Part shown: positions 1 to 12,163 of the stretch, piece by piece
How the letters are laid out: every line of letters begins with the position of its first letter
Numbering within the stretch: the first letter of the stretch is position 1
From: Sitta carolinensis
Lineage: Eukaryota; Chordata; Aves; Passeriformes; Sittidae
Assembly (NCBI GenBank): GCA_032173965.1
Contig: JAVUNC010000004.1
Span: 59,581,501-59,645,500, forward strand
Direction: 5' to 3'
DNA: 64,000 nucleotides
Made by a program: the position numbers and the translations under genes
The notes under the pieces: model-generated
What the model was told of the DNA's origin: nothing
The model's database searches: none
Seen by the model: only the letters and a program-made list of their open reading frames with translations

Positions 1-2370
1 TTGCACACTGCTCTGTGTGGACCTGAATTACAAAACAAACAAACTAACGTCCAAAATCATATAGGGCCAAATCTTGAAGTCTCACCTTAGCTTTCAGATT
101 TGTCATTACTCATACTAACTCAAAAAGGATTTTACCTAAATAGATCATAGGAAGAATTAAGAAGAGCTTTGTGATTACAACAGGTCTTTATGGTTAGAGT
201 AATAACCAAACCCTCTGTTCCTCCGCTTGTGCTTCACAGATTTAATCTGATTTTGTTTTGTCTGGTCTTGTGGAATAAACCAGTAAGAGTATTCCTTGCA
301 CTGTCTGATTGATCTCCTGTCCTGAGAAATCAAAAATGCCTATGAAAGGAGAACTAGATAGGAGTCGAGGCAGCACTGAGAAATACAGCTTTGTAGCTTC
401 TGTACTTGAGGTTCCTCATGCCCAACCAGATAGAGGAAGGAGGCACCAGCATTAGTCAGGGCAATTTGCATTGTCGTGGCCATCTGCCCCTTGAGGAAGC
501 TCAGGTAATGGTATAGAAGATGGTTTTTTCCCAGAAATCCCCCACAGATCCCAAATAGTGCCTTCTAATAACAGTTCCCTGCTCTGGTACAAGTATGGAC
601 CTCCTTTGCAGCTTACAGACTATGAGTTACAGATGATGTCTAACAAGCATCCATGTAGATCAATCCAAAATAAAAAGAAGGGAAGCCAAGGATCATAGGC
701 AAACAGCATCAGTTAGAGAAGCTGAGATTCATCTATCTACAAACACAACCTAAAAGGGCCAGTTCTGCTGGACAATTTGTGGTATATTAGGCAAGTTACA
801 AATTTTAGGCTTATAATGTCATGGTTTCTGCTATTATTTTTATTCTGTATAATCATCATCTCTGGGGTTTTTTTTCCCTGTGTGCCTTCACTGGCCCACA
901 TACTTTCTAATGTTTTTCAGGACCCTTAAATCTTTGTTGAATTTTTTTCTTAATTGGTAGTGGAGTTTGGAGAGTGACTCTTAAAATATTTTACCTCTTT
1001 TGGAAGTTAAGCACTCAAAAAACGTGGGACGTGATCTGACTAGGAGGCTTGGTTTGCTGTCTCTCAGCAGAGTATCATGTAGGCAATAAAAGTTTCTCCA
1101 TAACTCTAGCAGAATATCTCACTTACATGAAAAGGTTACTGCAGGTCATGGGGTAAGGGAATTCATTCACTATCACCCATTCCACCAAGGTCCTCTCTCT
1201 GCTGGGAGTGTAAAGAGGCTAACTGCATTCCAAAGGAAGATTTTAGATGTGGACACACGTCCTTTATGCTGTAGACTAGGACCAACGGTTCATATCCATT
1301 AGGCCAGCAAAAGAAAGCAATCAGATGGCAATGATTTTCAATCACTACTGGTTCAGGGTTAGATTCAAACAAGTGACCTGGAGGTGAAATGTTCCACATC
1401 CCATTACTGATCTTCTAAATTATTCTTCCCCCACAGATGAGGCTTGACACACATAAAAAAGTAGATTGTGAGAAATTGCAATAGAGAAACTGAGACAGTA
1501 GCTCATAATAGATGTGGATTTTGTAAGCCCTCTATGCCTAGGCAATATTGTTATGGTACAATGATAGGGCAGAATTATTGATTGTATCTAGTGGGTCATA
1601 ACTGAGTAACCACACACAGCATACCCAGTTTATGAACTAATTCAACTCCTTTACAGTGAATGGCAATTTTTCTTTATATGAAGAGGCAGCTTATTAGAAT
1701 TTCTGTATTTTGGAACTATTTAAAATAAGGAATAGCTGACAAGATGTGCTTCCTCAAAGCAGAATTTATTCCTAATTTTTTTTTTCTTATAACTTCTTCA
1801 GTAACTTACTGATGTATAGAAACATTTTTCAGAAAATTTGCCTCTGGGGTGCAACCAAAGCTGAAGATGAGAAAAAGTGCTGTATCTCATGGAGGATTTC
1901 ATAGGAAATAAAGAATGGGAGAAAATCAAATTCCAAAATAAAAAGTGCTATAGAAGATACTTTGGGGGACTGAGTTCAGTAAAAGAAGTAAAAAATGCTT
2001 AGGCAGTTTCCTTCACTCACTGCACAGTTATCTGCCTCATTGGAGAGGAATACAAACAATAAATGAGAGATTTGAGGCAAAACGAACACTTCTGAGGACT
2101 TGCATCATTCTCCCTCTTCCCTGTCTCTGCCTTTCTGATGCTCTGAGACATTTAGCAGCTCCCACCAGGGCTCATCCCCTGCAACCCATGGACCAAAGGT
2201 GCCACCAGTGCTAGGCCATGACAGACTGGCCCAACTTCAAACGAGAGTCAACAGCTTTGGTTTTGTCCAGGCTTGAAATAGTTTGACTCTTTGAGCAGAG
2301 GAACTTTTTGCAAGTTTGTGGGTTTTTATGTTTGCCTAAAAGCTAACCAGAGCTTCTATTTAGTGCAACT

Positions 2371-2375
<5 letters not shown>
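1..2375. other. unique non-coding sequence
   Basis: I see no recognisable gene, RNA gene or mobile element here. The open frames are short (78 codons at most) and none has a convincing start context or flanking splice sites. Base composition is ordinary AT-rich vertebrate sequence. Intergenic or intronic DNA is the simplest reading. Confidence 0.6.

Positions 2376-2432
<57 letters not shown>
2376..2432. repeat. 57-nt poly(T) run
   Basis: An uninterrupted run of T, about 57 nt, ends just before an AAGGG. Read on the minus strand it is a poly(A) tract, which could be a retrocopy tail. I see no AATAAA or gene-like sequence before it on that strand and no matched target-site duplication, so a simple homopolymer is more likely. 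A frame on the minus strand that runs through it as poly-lysine is spurious. The exact length is prone to sequencing and assembly error. Confidence 0.9.
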
Positions 2433-2435
<3 letters not shown>

Positions 2436-5400
2436 GGAGCAGGCAACAATAAGAAGTGAAGAACTAGCAAAGAATTCTTTCTTTTCAATTCCCACCTCTG
2501 GCAAACAGCTCATCCAGCAAAGAGAAGGCACACGACAGAGCTGGAAGAGCAAAAGTGCTCTGCTCTAAAAATATGTGACAGTGAGTGATGCAGAAAGAGG
2601 CAGACAGGAAAGTGAGTGTTAGTAACACTTTCGAGGATCAATCAAGTGTTTGCCTTTCTGCTATCACTTGAACTGTGGTGTCACTCCTACAGGACTTTAG
2701 ACAACTGTTTGTTGGAGCACTTACAAAATCCAGCAGTTTCTCTTTTCAGGGATTAATGAAAAATAGCAACTAGGGGAAGAATAAATTGCTTATTCCACAT
2801 AAAAAAGGTCGGCTAAGCTTGGGATCAAATAAAACTTCCTTCACACAATTCAAGATTGCTTGTGCACTAAGAAACCAGATGGGCCGTCTGAATTTAGATC
2901 CAAACTGACTTTGAGGTGTATTGGGACCTTGATTATACAATTAAGTCAGAGGGAATAGAATTCTTCATAGTATTATCCAGTCCATATATAACTTGAAGTT
3001 TGTCCTCTAAAACTTATTTAGGATGAGCTAAATCATTTGTCTCTCCACTGACTACAGAAGGAAACTGGACAGCTCACTTAGAATAGACAATCAATTTTTG
3101 ATAGCTTGCATTAGGGGAGGTGGAACTGACCTGTAGTATATTTCATATAACCAGTTTCCTACTAAAAATTATTTTTCAGAATTAAATTTAAAGAGTGGAG
3201 GAGGAGAATTTTACCAGTAAGGCTTGAAAACAGACACTTAGCAAGATAGAGACAAAAAATTATGTTCCTGCTTGAAGGTGACCCAAGGAAGAGGGCTTGC
3301 ATTCAACAGCAGCCATTGTATTTGGGGTGGGGGAGAGGGAGCAGGACAGGAGGGAGAAAAGATTTTTGAAGTGTTATTCCTTATGTGTCTGAATAATATA
3401 AAGTACGTCAGGAAAAATGAAAAAAAACCACCAAACCATCAAAACCACTCTATGTGGCTGTACTCTCCAGCTGACTCAGTGAGGCACTGGAGCCTTTTAA
3501 GCCCAATTTGCAAAGATTCAGCAGACCACATCTTGGACAGAGTCACAATACGGAGCTTACATCTCTCATCTCTAAGCTAAACTTAAGTCTGGCTTAAACA
3601 TACCAGTGTTTGACAGTTAAATTCTGCCACTAGTAGTGCTTCTCCTAGTAGTATGGCCTCTGTGGTGTTATTCAGCATGATTGTATATCAAGAATGAAAT
3701 AAGGATGATTAAAGGAGAGGAAAGGTAAAGAGTGGATTAAAAGCACCAACCAGTGTACTCAGTCACACAGGGGATAAAAATACTTAAATGTCTGAAATAT
3801 TATAGTTATATTGAACCATTGGTTTAATTGGTCTGCATATCAGAAAATTATCATTTACTTAGCAAGGAAGTGTTTCTGCTTCAGAGTCAGGATATCTATT
3901 GAGCTGATAATGTGGAGTAAGAAATGCATAAGCTTTTACAACCACAGGAAAAAAGACTAATAATAATAAAGCAGATTAAGCTTTTACAACTGAGAAACTA
4001 TCTCCCAGCTATAGTACATCATTGCTCTGAAATGAAACTACACCATGATGGTTCTTGTTTTCTAGACTGACACCACTTGTGGCTGCAGACAGGAGGGGAA
4101 ATGCACCAACAGAAAGCTACCTGTGATATACTGGCCAGGAGACACTATTCCGATGCTGAGCTTCTGCCTCTATTCCTGCCAAAGCATTGCAGGGTTGGAC
4201 TGGGGAATTTTACTAACAATTTTTTAATAATTTCAGCTTTTCTTTCCATACTATAGAGTCTGATAGTGATTTTGGCACTTTATTGCCTTGCTGAACAGGT
4301 TTTGTAGAAGGAAGGAGCAGACAAGTTTGACAACTTTCAGGCTTCATTAAGTTCAAAGATTAAACTATGTGCAAATCCATGGATAATGTAGCTGAATGTT
4401 GACTTGTGTCTGTGTATTGGCATTGCTATTTGTAGTCAGTCGGCTTTAGAACAGTCTATTCAAATTCCCTTGAGTAATCTGCTCAAGGAAGAGCTAAATA
4501 CTTGAAGTCAAATCTAATTATATCTATGCAGAGTAGCTATCTAGCCAACACTGTCCATTTTCGGTCAGTCTTGGATGTTGTCACACCATTTCTTTACATG
4601 CCCAACAGCAAATTGATGAAATTTTCAGATGCAGGGAGATTAAAGCATATGTTCAAGATGTTATACCTCATGTGCTTGCAATTGACAGCTTAATTTTCAT
4701 GTTCATAAATTCTGTGATCTTGTTGACCATAACCAGCCTACAGATATATGAACTAATGTTTGTTAATTTCCAACTGATGTACTTTAGCTGAATTAATACA
4801 AGTAAGCATCAAAAATCGTTCTTTTAGAACATCAAGGGTCATATGAAATGAGAAAGTGAAAGCACAGACCAGTTCTGTGCAGTCTCATAAAGGGATGTAC
4901 CCTGTTATCCCCATTGTTTGTCAGTAGAAACTGGGGGGGTCTGCTGAAATAAAATCAATTTGAGCAACCGAGGGGATTTTTCAAGCCCAGCAGTTGAAAT
5001 GTGTTACATTCCCATATCTTTGCCTAATTCTGGCTCACAAAGCAAGCACAGTGTTTGTCAAGATCACAAAGTACACGGAATTTAAGAGCTCAGAAGTCCC
5101 AAAGTCCAGCCTCCTTCTTCCTTTGCTACGCTGCTCGCTGTGAAAAGAAAAATATTGGAAGGTTTTGAGAGGCTCCCCAGATTGACGTCTGCTGTTCGAT
5201 ACCCACCTAATGAGCTGCTTAACAACTGTTACCAAAATTAATGAGTCAAGTCACAGTTGTAATTACCATATTGCAGATCACAGTATTGTATTAGATTACC
5301 ATGGACTTCTATTTAGGAATATTTACACCATGACGACTGTTTAAAATGTGCTCCAGTGTTTTAGCAGATTGCATTGCCTCATAGCCCATATTTATTAGGC

Positions 5401-6010
5401 TAGGCAGGAGTCACAGAAGTCTTATCATGAATTCTTTGGCTCCAGCTTGTAGGGATCAATGAAGAGCCAATCTTAATGTTAAGAATCCAGGTATTGAAAA
5501 ATGCACAAATGTTAAAAAGCCCTTAATTGTACGTGTGAGCATACACAGCAAAGGAGCAAGTATCTGGGTGATGAAAACAGTAATCTGGGGCCAGAAGCAA
5601 ATGCTTCATTATCGGTATATATTAGTACAACTGGGCATAAATTGGTCTGATTTAACTCCTACTTCGGGAGATAAATGGAATGCTCAGAATATAGTGCTCC
5701 AGCAATTTAGTATAACCAAGCATAGCTCCTTATACAGAACCATGGTTTCTTCTGTGCAGAAAGAGGTAAGAAACAGCTCTACATAACAATGTCCTATACA
5801 TTATCTTGAAAAGGCTGTACTTTACTTTCATCCTATTTCACTCTCTCCTAATAAGAGATTTTAAAAGATAGACAAACAAATCTTCTTTGCTACATGAATT
5901 CTGAAGATGTGAAAATGATCAGGGTTCTTGTGCATTTGGATTTATCTCCTATTTGTTTACCACTAACAAGGGTTCAGTAGGCTGTGATATGTGTATGTCT
6001 GAGTACAAGA
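2433..6010. other. unique non-coding sequence
   Basis: No gene or mobile element is recognisable. One open stretch on the plus strand (5535-5765) ends in a good 5' splice donor, GAG followed by GTAAGA at 5766, but lacks a clear acceptor and begins with GTG; I list it only as a finding. The rest is AT-rich sequence without clear structure. Confidence 0.55.
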
Positions 6011-6089
<79 letters not shown>

Positions 6090-6205
6090 CACATACACAT
6101 ACACATATATATACACATACATATATATATATACATATACATATACATACATACATACATATATATATATATGTATGTGTATACATATATATATATACAC
6201 ACATA
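6011..6205. repeat. (TATACA)n microsatellite with TA/CA drift
   Basis: A hexamer of TATACA is repeated with little change from about 6012 to 6088. It then drifts into CATACA, ATATAT and TACATA variants up to about 6205. The tract alternates purine and pyrimidine almost throughout, so it is self-complementary and prone to cruciform formation and slippage. Several overlapping frames of His-Ile, Tyr-Thr, Tyr-Val and Cys-Ile repeats on both strands come from this array and are not genes. Confidence 0.95.
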
Positions 6206-7297
6206 CTCACAAGGCACCTGAACAAGTACAGCAAACCAGCTGTTCAAGGGTTGCCACTGTTCCCTAAACCAGGTATCACAACAGGGAAATGCCTCCTGGA
6301 GTCTCTCCTCCATCTCCTCCATCTGTCCAGTCCCATTCACTTTTCTGCAGCCCTGTCCTGGTTTGGCATTAATTTATCTTTTGGTATGGAAGTACCCCCC
6401 ACCAACTCACTGTGTTTATGGAAGAGGGCTTGCCCATGCTACCTCCTGCTCCTGTGTGGGTCACCAGCAAGCTACAAAACTGGGAGTTGCACACACTGCC
6501 TGATGGATAACTTAGAGGGACTTGCAATAATGAGTGTTTGGAGCACTTTCCTTTGAATCTTGAAAGAGCAATTTCAGAATGGCTGGTCTTGGTTCCATTT
6601 CCTTCTCCAAAAAGAGCCTGTTAGGACAGATAAATGAGGCAAGTCAATAACATCCACCCAGACAGGATATATTGAGCCAATTCAAGGATAGGTGGGGAGC
6701 AGCTGCAGTCCTGCCTGTGAAATACTACAGTCGTTGCCATTGTGCAGTGAGTCATCAAGCCCCCTTTATTAACACCTTCATATAAGTGCTGGCAAACACT
6801 GATTTATGTGCTGAAAGCTGAGAACTGGGTTATGGGCATGTTGAAGAAAGAAAGAAACACAAGCACATGCATGCACAGGCCAGCAATATCTTCTGTTTGT
6901 CCAGGAGAATTTTAAGCCACAAAGACCTGAAACAGATTGACATTTCATTACTTTTGAATTGAGGACAGATTTCCACTTCAAAGGCTCAATTATATTGCTA
7001 GGTTTGTTTGCTTTTTATGATTTTGGAAGATGCCATGATAGCTTGGGCAATGAAACTGAGCTTAGGCTCTATTACGTGCTGAATTTCAAGCCCTGAATTG
7101 TAGTTTACAATTTTAATCAATTTATGCCTGAAAATTATTATATTTACATTTGAAATGCAAAGTTATAAGGACTGATACTTGACAACACGGTTCAGATTTC
7201 TGCCTGGTTTTACCTGTTGGACAACCTGGAGTTATCCTGAGAAGTATGTCATTGCTAGCCTTTTTGGAGAGTTTGATAGATTAATGATTTCTGATGC
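6206..7297. other. unique non-coding sequence
   Basis: Nothing gene-like is supported. A TGTCCTGGTTTGG at about 6355 resembles the first bases of some avian LTRs, but the sequence after it does not continue as an LTR I recognise. From about 7060 onward the sequence becomes strongly AT-rich with several TTTAATTA-like words, running into the palindromic site at 7298. Confidence 0.5.
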
Positions 7298-7315
7298 TCA
7301 GCTATAAATAGCTGA
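7298..7315. promoter_or_regulatory. palindromic MEF2-like site
   Basis: TCAGCTAT and ATAGCTGA form a perfect 8-bp inverted repeat around a central AA. The centre reads CTATAAATAG, which fits the established MEF2 consensus YTAWWWWTAR exactly, and each arm carries an AGCT core. It lies in an AT-rich stretch (about 7060-7470) with homeodomain-like ATTA words. Binding is inferred from the motif only. Confidence 0.35.
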
Positions 7316-7830
7316 TCATCTGTAAAATCCATTCTATAAAGCATTTTTGAATGGGACACCTACTCTGATTTTACTAGGAGAAATTTAATTATTTGGATAA
7401 CTAGACAGAGACTTTTATTTGTTTTCTTTCTTCCTGCAGAATTGCTTGTTTTAGTTGCCTAGTGCTTTAATTATCTATTGACCTCCTCAAGAAAGAGGAA
7501 CCTTGCTGCTAAAGATCATTCACGGTGTGGTCATTGGAAGGTTCTGAGACTGGTGCTTTATGTGAGGTAGTGCCAAGGTGCAGCTAAAATGTGTGTGGTG
7601 GAACCAGTGTTTACCACTTTCTATGTGTTTTAGAAATGTAGGAAAGCATCAGTAAACATTATGTGTCTAAGTCTGCAGTTGAAACCATGACTGTCCAGGA
7701 AATAGTTTTTTCCCTAACTGAGGAGCTTCCAGAGCACTGATCAAGAGATGGGCCCTTTCACTGCTGGATGAGAGAAATCAGATTTATTTCAAACTATTAT
7801 TTAGTAGATTCCTATAAGGAGATGGAGTGC

Positions 7831-7938
7831 AAGAGAAAGGGAGGGAGGGATGGAGGGAGAGAGAGAGGAAACATGGAAGGGAGAGTGGGAGGAAAAAAGA
7901 AAATGAGGGATGGAAGGAGGAAGAAAGAAAGAAAGCAA
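7831..7938 (+). repeat. purine-rich GGGA/GGAA/GAAA tract
   Basis: About 108 nt are almost entirely A and G on the plus strand: GGGAGGGAGGGA, then GAGAGA, then GGAAGG and GAAAGAAAG units, with scattered T. The Lys/Arg/Gly/Glu-rich frame that crosses it is a product of this composition. Confidence 0.85.
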
Positions 7939-10579
7939 ATGTGGGCATAACTTACTAGACAGTGTGTGCTATATCCCTGTTTTCACCAGCTTCTCCCCTA
8001 GACCACACAGAAGAGTTCATGGGGGGCATCAATAATTTTTGTATTAGTATATTAATCTATTTATTGAATCAGGAATCTCTGGTGTTTTGATATGTGACAG
8101 CAAGTGCACAATGAGATTTAAGAAACTGGAGTGGCAGTATGCTCTAAAATATATCACTTATACAGACTCTACAAGGATGCCCGTCCTCTGATTTAGATAT
8201 GATTGCCTCCTTTTATTATTATTTTTTTCTTATCTGGGGAGAAAAAGGTTAACAGTTATCTGACTAGTCATTCTGTGTCACTGAGTACAAGCGAATCTGG
8301 CATGTGAATCCTTAATTTTATTTTTAGGCACCTAATTTGTTTTCACATTTGATAATATCTTCAGCTGAAATCGTAGACTGATCACTTGTTTTTTCTCCTG
8401 CAGTGAATGTAATTGGACACTCTTAACCGTAACACAACAGTTTTAAATGACACAGAAAGTAAACGAAGGCTGCTAGATTAAAGAGAAGTCTCTCAACAGA
8501 TTTGTGATTAACTTGCAACTGTAATAAGAAATTACATGAAAATAGAAACGAGTAGAAAAGGTTAACCAGTTAAGACAGGAAATTATTTCAACAGCAGGGG
8601 GGGTGAAAAAGAAGGGAAAGATAATCTCTTTACAGATATACTTCTGACATCAGCTGTTTCTCAAGAGCAACACACTGGAGTTAAGAAAATGTGTCCTGTA
8701 GGACTAAAAGATACAGTTCAGATTAGGGATCAGGATTTGTGTTCTGGTTTTCTTCACTGGCTTTCTGCCTAGCCCAACACCTCAATTTCTTTTCCTTCCT
8801 GTTTAGCATATAAACACATTAGGAGTTTGTATAATGCTTAATGACACATTCTACAGACTGCAAGATATATGTGTAACTGGACAACAGATACAGTTTTCCA
8901 TTCTCACATATCTCAGCCTTCTACTCATTTATGCAATGATTGCTCAAGGTGGCAAAATGTACCAGAGATGAAGTCTATGCCCAGTTGTTATGAACACAAG
9001 ATTATATGTGACTTTTAATTAAGAGCAGGACATGTGCCCACAGATAGTTAAGAGTAATTCAATGCTTCTGTAGGGACCTCCCACGTGAAAAAGGAGAAGA
9101 GATGAGAAGTGAACAAAATAATGAATGAAATCTCCTTCCTGGCCAGATTGTCTGTTATTCTAATAAAAGGTCAGATTACTGGTCTTTTGTCAGATAAAAG
9201 CAGTAAGGAGAGACTCTCAATTTTCATAAAATTTGTAGAAATAAGTTCACTTCTTCACATTAAGTTATTTATCAAATTTTCTTGAAAGTAGTCAATAGAT
9301 TTAATAATTATCAGGAAACAACATCCTTTGAGACAATACACTCAGAGTGTTTCTATAAGGTTTATTTTTATGGAAATCAGCTTTTAAAAACACCCATTCT
9401 CATTACTTCCAATAACTTGCACGATTTGTAGCATGCATTCCAGATGAGCCAGTCATCACAACACATGGCCAGTTCCTTCTCTGTGTAAGCAACAGTTCCA
9501 AAATGAAGTATACTTTATTTTGAGAACTTGGAAGATCCCTCTTTTATAACGTGTTGACCCTTAAAGGTCAAATTTATACCTACTGAAGTTCTCCTAAAGG
9601 GAAAGGAATTGTTTCAGAGATGAGTTTGCCCTATAAACCTTCCCAGACTTGTCTCAGTTTGGGTCAGATATCTACTTTGCCCTGAGTGGTTTTGATTTCT
9701 TAAATAATCTCAGGATTCTCTCTTTTATTAGCTTACTTGGTTTTGGTTTTTTTTTCTCATACCACAGCACTGGCACTACAAGTCCTTTCTTGGTCTGAAT
9801 AGAACTATAATAGTAAGATGAATCCAAATTAAATGGTCACTGCCCTACAGTACATATTAAGTTTATTCATTCTATTTCAGCCAGTTACATGAAGTCAGAC
9901 AACTACTCTTTACCCCTTACAGCTCCTGTGAATTCAAGGAGATCACAAAGGAATAATAAAGCCTGTACTGCTTTATGGGTTTACGATAAAGAGTAAAATA
10001 ATGTGGGCTTCATCCTGCAGGCATGTTGCTAGTGTACCCATTTCTCTTTGGTTAAAAATAAATTATTTTTTAAAAGAACAAACTTTTCTGTATGATCTTA
10101 AAAATGGAAAGACAAACCAGGACTCAGCTACTGTCTGTACAAAATAGGTCTACAATGCCCTTAAATTTATTGTTTGCTTTTTGTATACTTCAGTTCTTAT
10201 ATCCTGCAAGCATCTTTCTGTTTAAGAAAAAAGGATTTAATTTATTTGCTTTACATCATATTAGACATTAAGTTTTCCTCTTGCATTCTAAAGAAGGACT
10301 ATAATGTAGGGATCATATTAAGAACGGGAACAAACGTTTCACAAATCACTCCAGGTTATAGCAGATAACACAGATTGCACACATGCTATTTCATTACTAA
10401 TCTTCATCATCTAATCAGCACTTCATCAGGCTCATTCATAAGGCTCCTTCTTATGAAAATCAGAAATCTTGTGCCACCAGAAGCTATTTTAGCATTAAGG
10501 TCTGGGCAGATGGTTTCTGAGGCTGAGCTCAGACAAGAGGTCCTATATGAACAGGCATGAAGACTGAACTTTTCTCACC
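7939..10579. other. unique non-coding sequence
   Basis: No open frame above background, repeat element or RNA gene is visible. AT-rich, with a few short A or T runs. It looks like ordinary intergenic or intronic sequence. Confidence 0.6.
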
Positions 10580-10985
10580 AAAAAACACCTCCTGTGGCCA
10601 AGCTGGGGCCAATACAACCATCACTCTGCCAATAAAAGAACAGTGTAAGATCTGAGAACTTCAGACTACAGATCCATCTGAAGGAGACCCAGGACTCCAA
10701 ATGTGGGGCTGAGTAGAGGGGAAGAATCAGCCCTGTCAAATTAATGGCAGGGCTTTTCCTAATGCACTCTGGGATACCACTGGACTTTTTTATCAGAAGG
10801 GCACACTGCTGGCTCATGAACACCTTTCTGTACACCAGAATCCCCAGGTCCTTCTCTGCAAAGATGCTTTTCAGACAGTCAACCTCCAGCCTGAGGTGTT
10901 GCATGAGATGATTCCTCCCCAGCAGGATTTTGCACTTACCTTCATGAAACTTCACGAGCATTGAGACAGTTGTCACTGGACTTCA
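10580..10985 (-). mobile_element. CR1 LINE fragment, reverse-transcriptase C-terminal part
   Basis: Read on the minus strand, this segment translates to a decayed copy of the end of CR1 ORF2. In order I see a KFHEGKCKILLGRNHL segment, then EAEKDLGILV-like residues (here AEKDLGILVYRK), MSQQCAL, and LILPLYSAPHLE. These correspond to the region after the polymerase active site in avian CR1 elements. The fragment is truncated at both ends, keeps no active-site residues and is not expected to make protein. On the minus strand it could begin slightly further upstream (to about 11060), where the match becomes too weak to call. CR1 is the dominant LINE of birds, so this supports an avian source. Confidence 0.88.
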
Positions 10986-11708
10986 AAGCTGGTTCTGTAA
11001 ACAGCTCTCTACAAACAGAATGAACAGAATGCCTGTCTCTGGATCACTTTGCATGACCATCTGTAGAATCAGGCAGATCTTGCTCTATGTGTTAAATACT
11101 GATCACCTTGAGCTGTCACTGCAGCCAGAAATATGCAAAAAATGAGAAAACCAAAGAAAAGAATTTTATGGAGTATCTAAATGTTCCCTCTAGACCATAT
11201 AAAGGTATCTCAGAAGCATTTGGTTTCTGGCCATTCAACTCACCCATCAGAGCAGATTTCAGTCTCCAAAACTGTCTAGCAAATGCCTTCCATGAGCATG
11301 GTAGTTGTGCAAGAGAGGTAGTACAAATATAAAGGAACTGAAATAAACCCACACAAACTTTAAGCAATAGAAAGAGATACAGTATTCTTGTATCATGATG
11401 GGAATGACCAACATCCCTCAATAGAAACCAATGTTGTTCCATGGAACTCTGAATCTGCAAGACAGATCCCAGCAAAATGGAAGATTAAAAATGAATCAGC
11501 TAAACATCAAGATTTTAAGACAATACAAGATGGAAATTGTGTAAAAACAAAAGCAGATGAAAAACCTCAATTTTACTTTACAAGCTGTGTTACTCCCTAC
11601 TCAAGTCACATTAGCACATTCACGCAGAGGAAAATGCAATCCTTTGAAACAACTCAAAGCTTCCAGAGTTGTTTTGCGGTCCCTCAGTCATCTTCCTGCT
11701 ATTCACAG
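10986..11708. other. non-coding or intronic sequence before an exon-like segment
   Basis: After the CR1 fragment comes unique sequence. A 134-codon frame on the plus strand (11388-11792) runs into the candidate exon at 11709 in a different frame. Its length is within what chance allows in a window of this size, and I see no family resemblance. Confidence 0.4.
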
Positions 11709-11835
11709 GCATCCTGTGCCTGTAGACTTCTCAAAAGTTGCTCCTCAGAGACAGCCGCCTGGCCCTTGGCTAGAGCCTCTCTGCATTGCTAACGAGCAGA
11801 CTTCCTTCCACACAAGGCGCTGTACTCTCATCTGA
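11709..11835 (+). CDS. candidate terminal coding exon, unknown protein
   Basis: A very good 3' splice acceptor, pyrimidine-rich and ending TATTCACAG, closes at 11708. From 11709 a frame in which the first base completes a split codon stays open to a TGA at 11833-11835. The roughly 42 residues start HPVPVDFSKVAPQRQPPG and end TSFHTRRCTLI. The last four residues, CTLI, have the form of a C-terminal CAAX prenylation box (cysteine, variable, aliphatic, Ile), which is known to favour geranylgeranylation; this could be chance. CpG dinucleotides (CCGCC, ACGAG, GGCGC) are more frequent than nearby. A poly(A) signal AATAAA lies at 12288-12293, giving a plausible 3' UTR of about 450 nt. I do not recognise the protein and see no partner exon. 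A lncRNA exon or a chance frame are the alternatives. Confidence 0.3.
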
Positions 11836-12128
11836 TCCTGTTTCCTACCACCCGTCCATTCAATCATATCCTGCTTTGAACTTTTGCCCTTTTTAACTCT
11901 CTATGCAGGCTTACAATCCTTAGACATAAAATACATAGATATACTTACGTTTATCTCCCACAGCCAGAGCAGCCTCAGGGATAGCGATTTAACAGCTCCT
12001 GTTCCGAGGATAAAGTTCTTTATAAATATGGATGTAACTGGGCATACCAGTGGGAGGCAGCTACACAGTATCCCCAGGTGTCTCTCTAGGAGATCCAATT
12101 CATTTAGTAAAGCATCCTTCTAAATGCG
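11836..12128. other. splice-signal-rich sequence downstream of exon candidate
   Basis: On the plus strand there are two more acceptor-like tracts (TCTCTATGCAG ending near 11908 and TTATCTCCCACAG ending near 11963). On the minus strand a near-perfect donor, GTAAGTAT, lies at 11948-11941 and would end an exon at 11949. A minus-strand frame is open across 11901-12098. The two strands compete and I cannot decide between them. Confidence 0.25.
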
Positions 12129-12163
12129 TACACACACTCACACACGTATGCACATACACACAG
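12129..12163. repeat. short CA-rich repeat
   Basis: Imperfect CA dinucleotides interrupted by GTA, TCA and TGCA, about 35 bp. A minor microsatellite with no coding potential. Confidence 0.75.

Noticed and set aside
4186..4206. GCAGGGTTGGACTGGGG resembling the CR1 3' end
   Set aside because: Only about 14 bases match and the neighbouring CR1 words are missing.
6350..6380. TGTCCTGGTTTGG resembling the start of an avian LTR
   Set aside because: The following 300 bp contain none of the other LTR words; no end or target duplication is found.
5949..6556. Several frames of 83-190 codons on both strands
   Set aside because: They consist of His-Ile, Tyr-Thr or Tyr-Val repeats from the TATACA array plus chance extension.
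7768..7950. 60-codon Arg/Lys/Gly-rich frame
   Set aside because: It is produced by the purine-rich tract.
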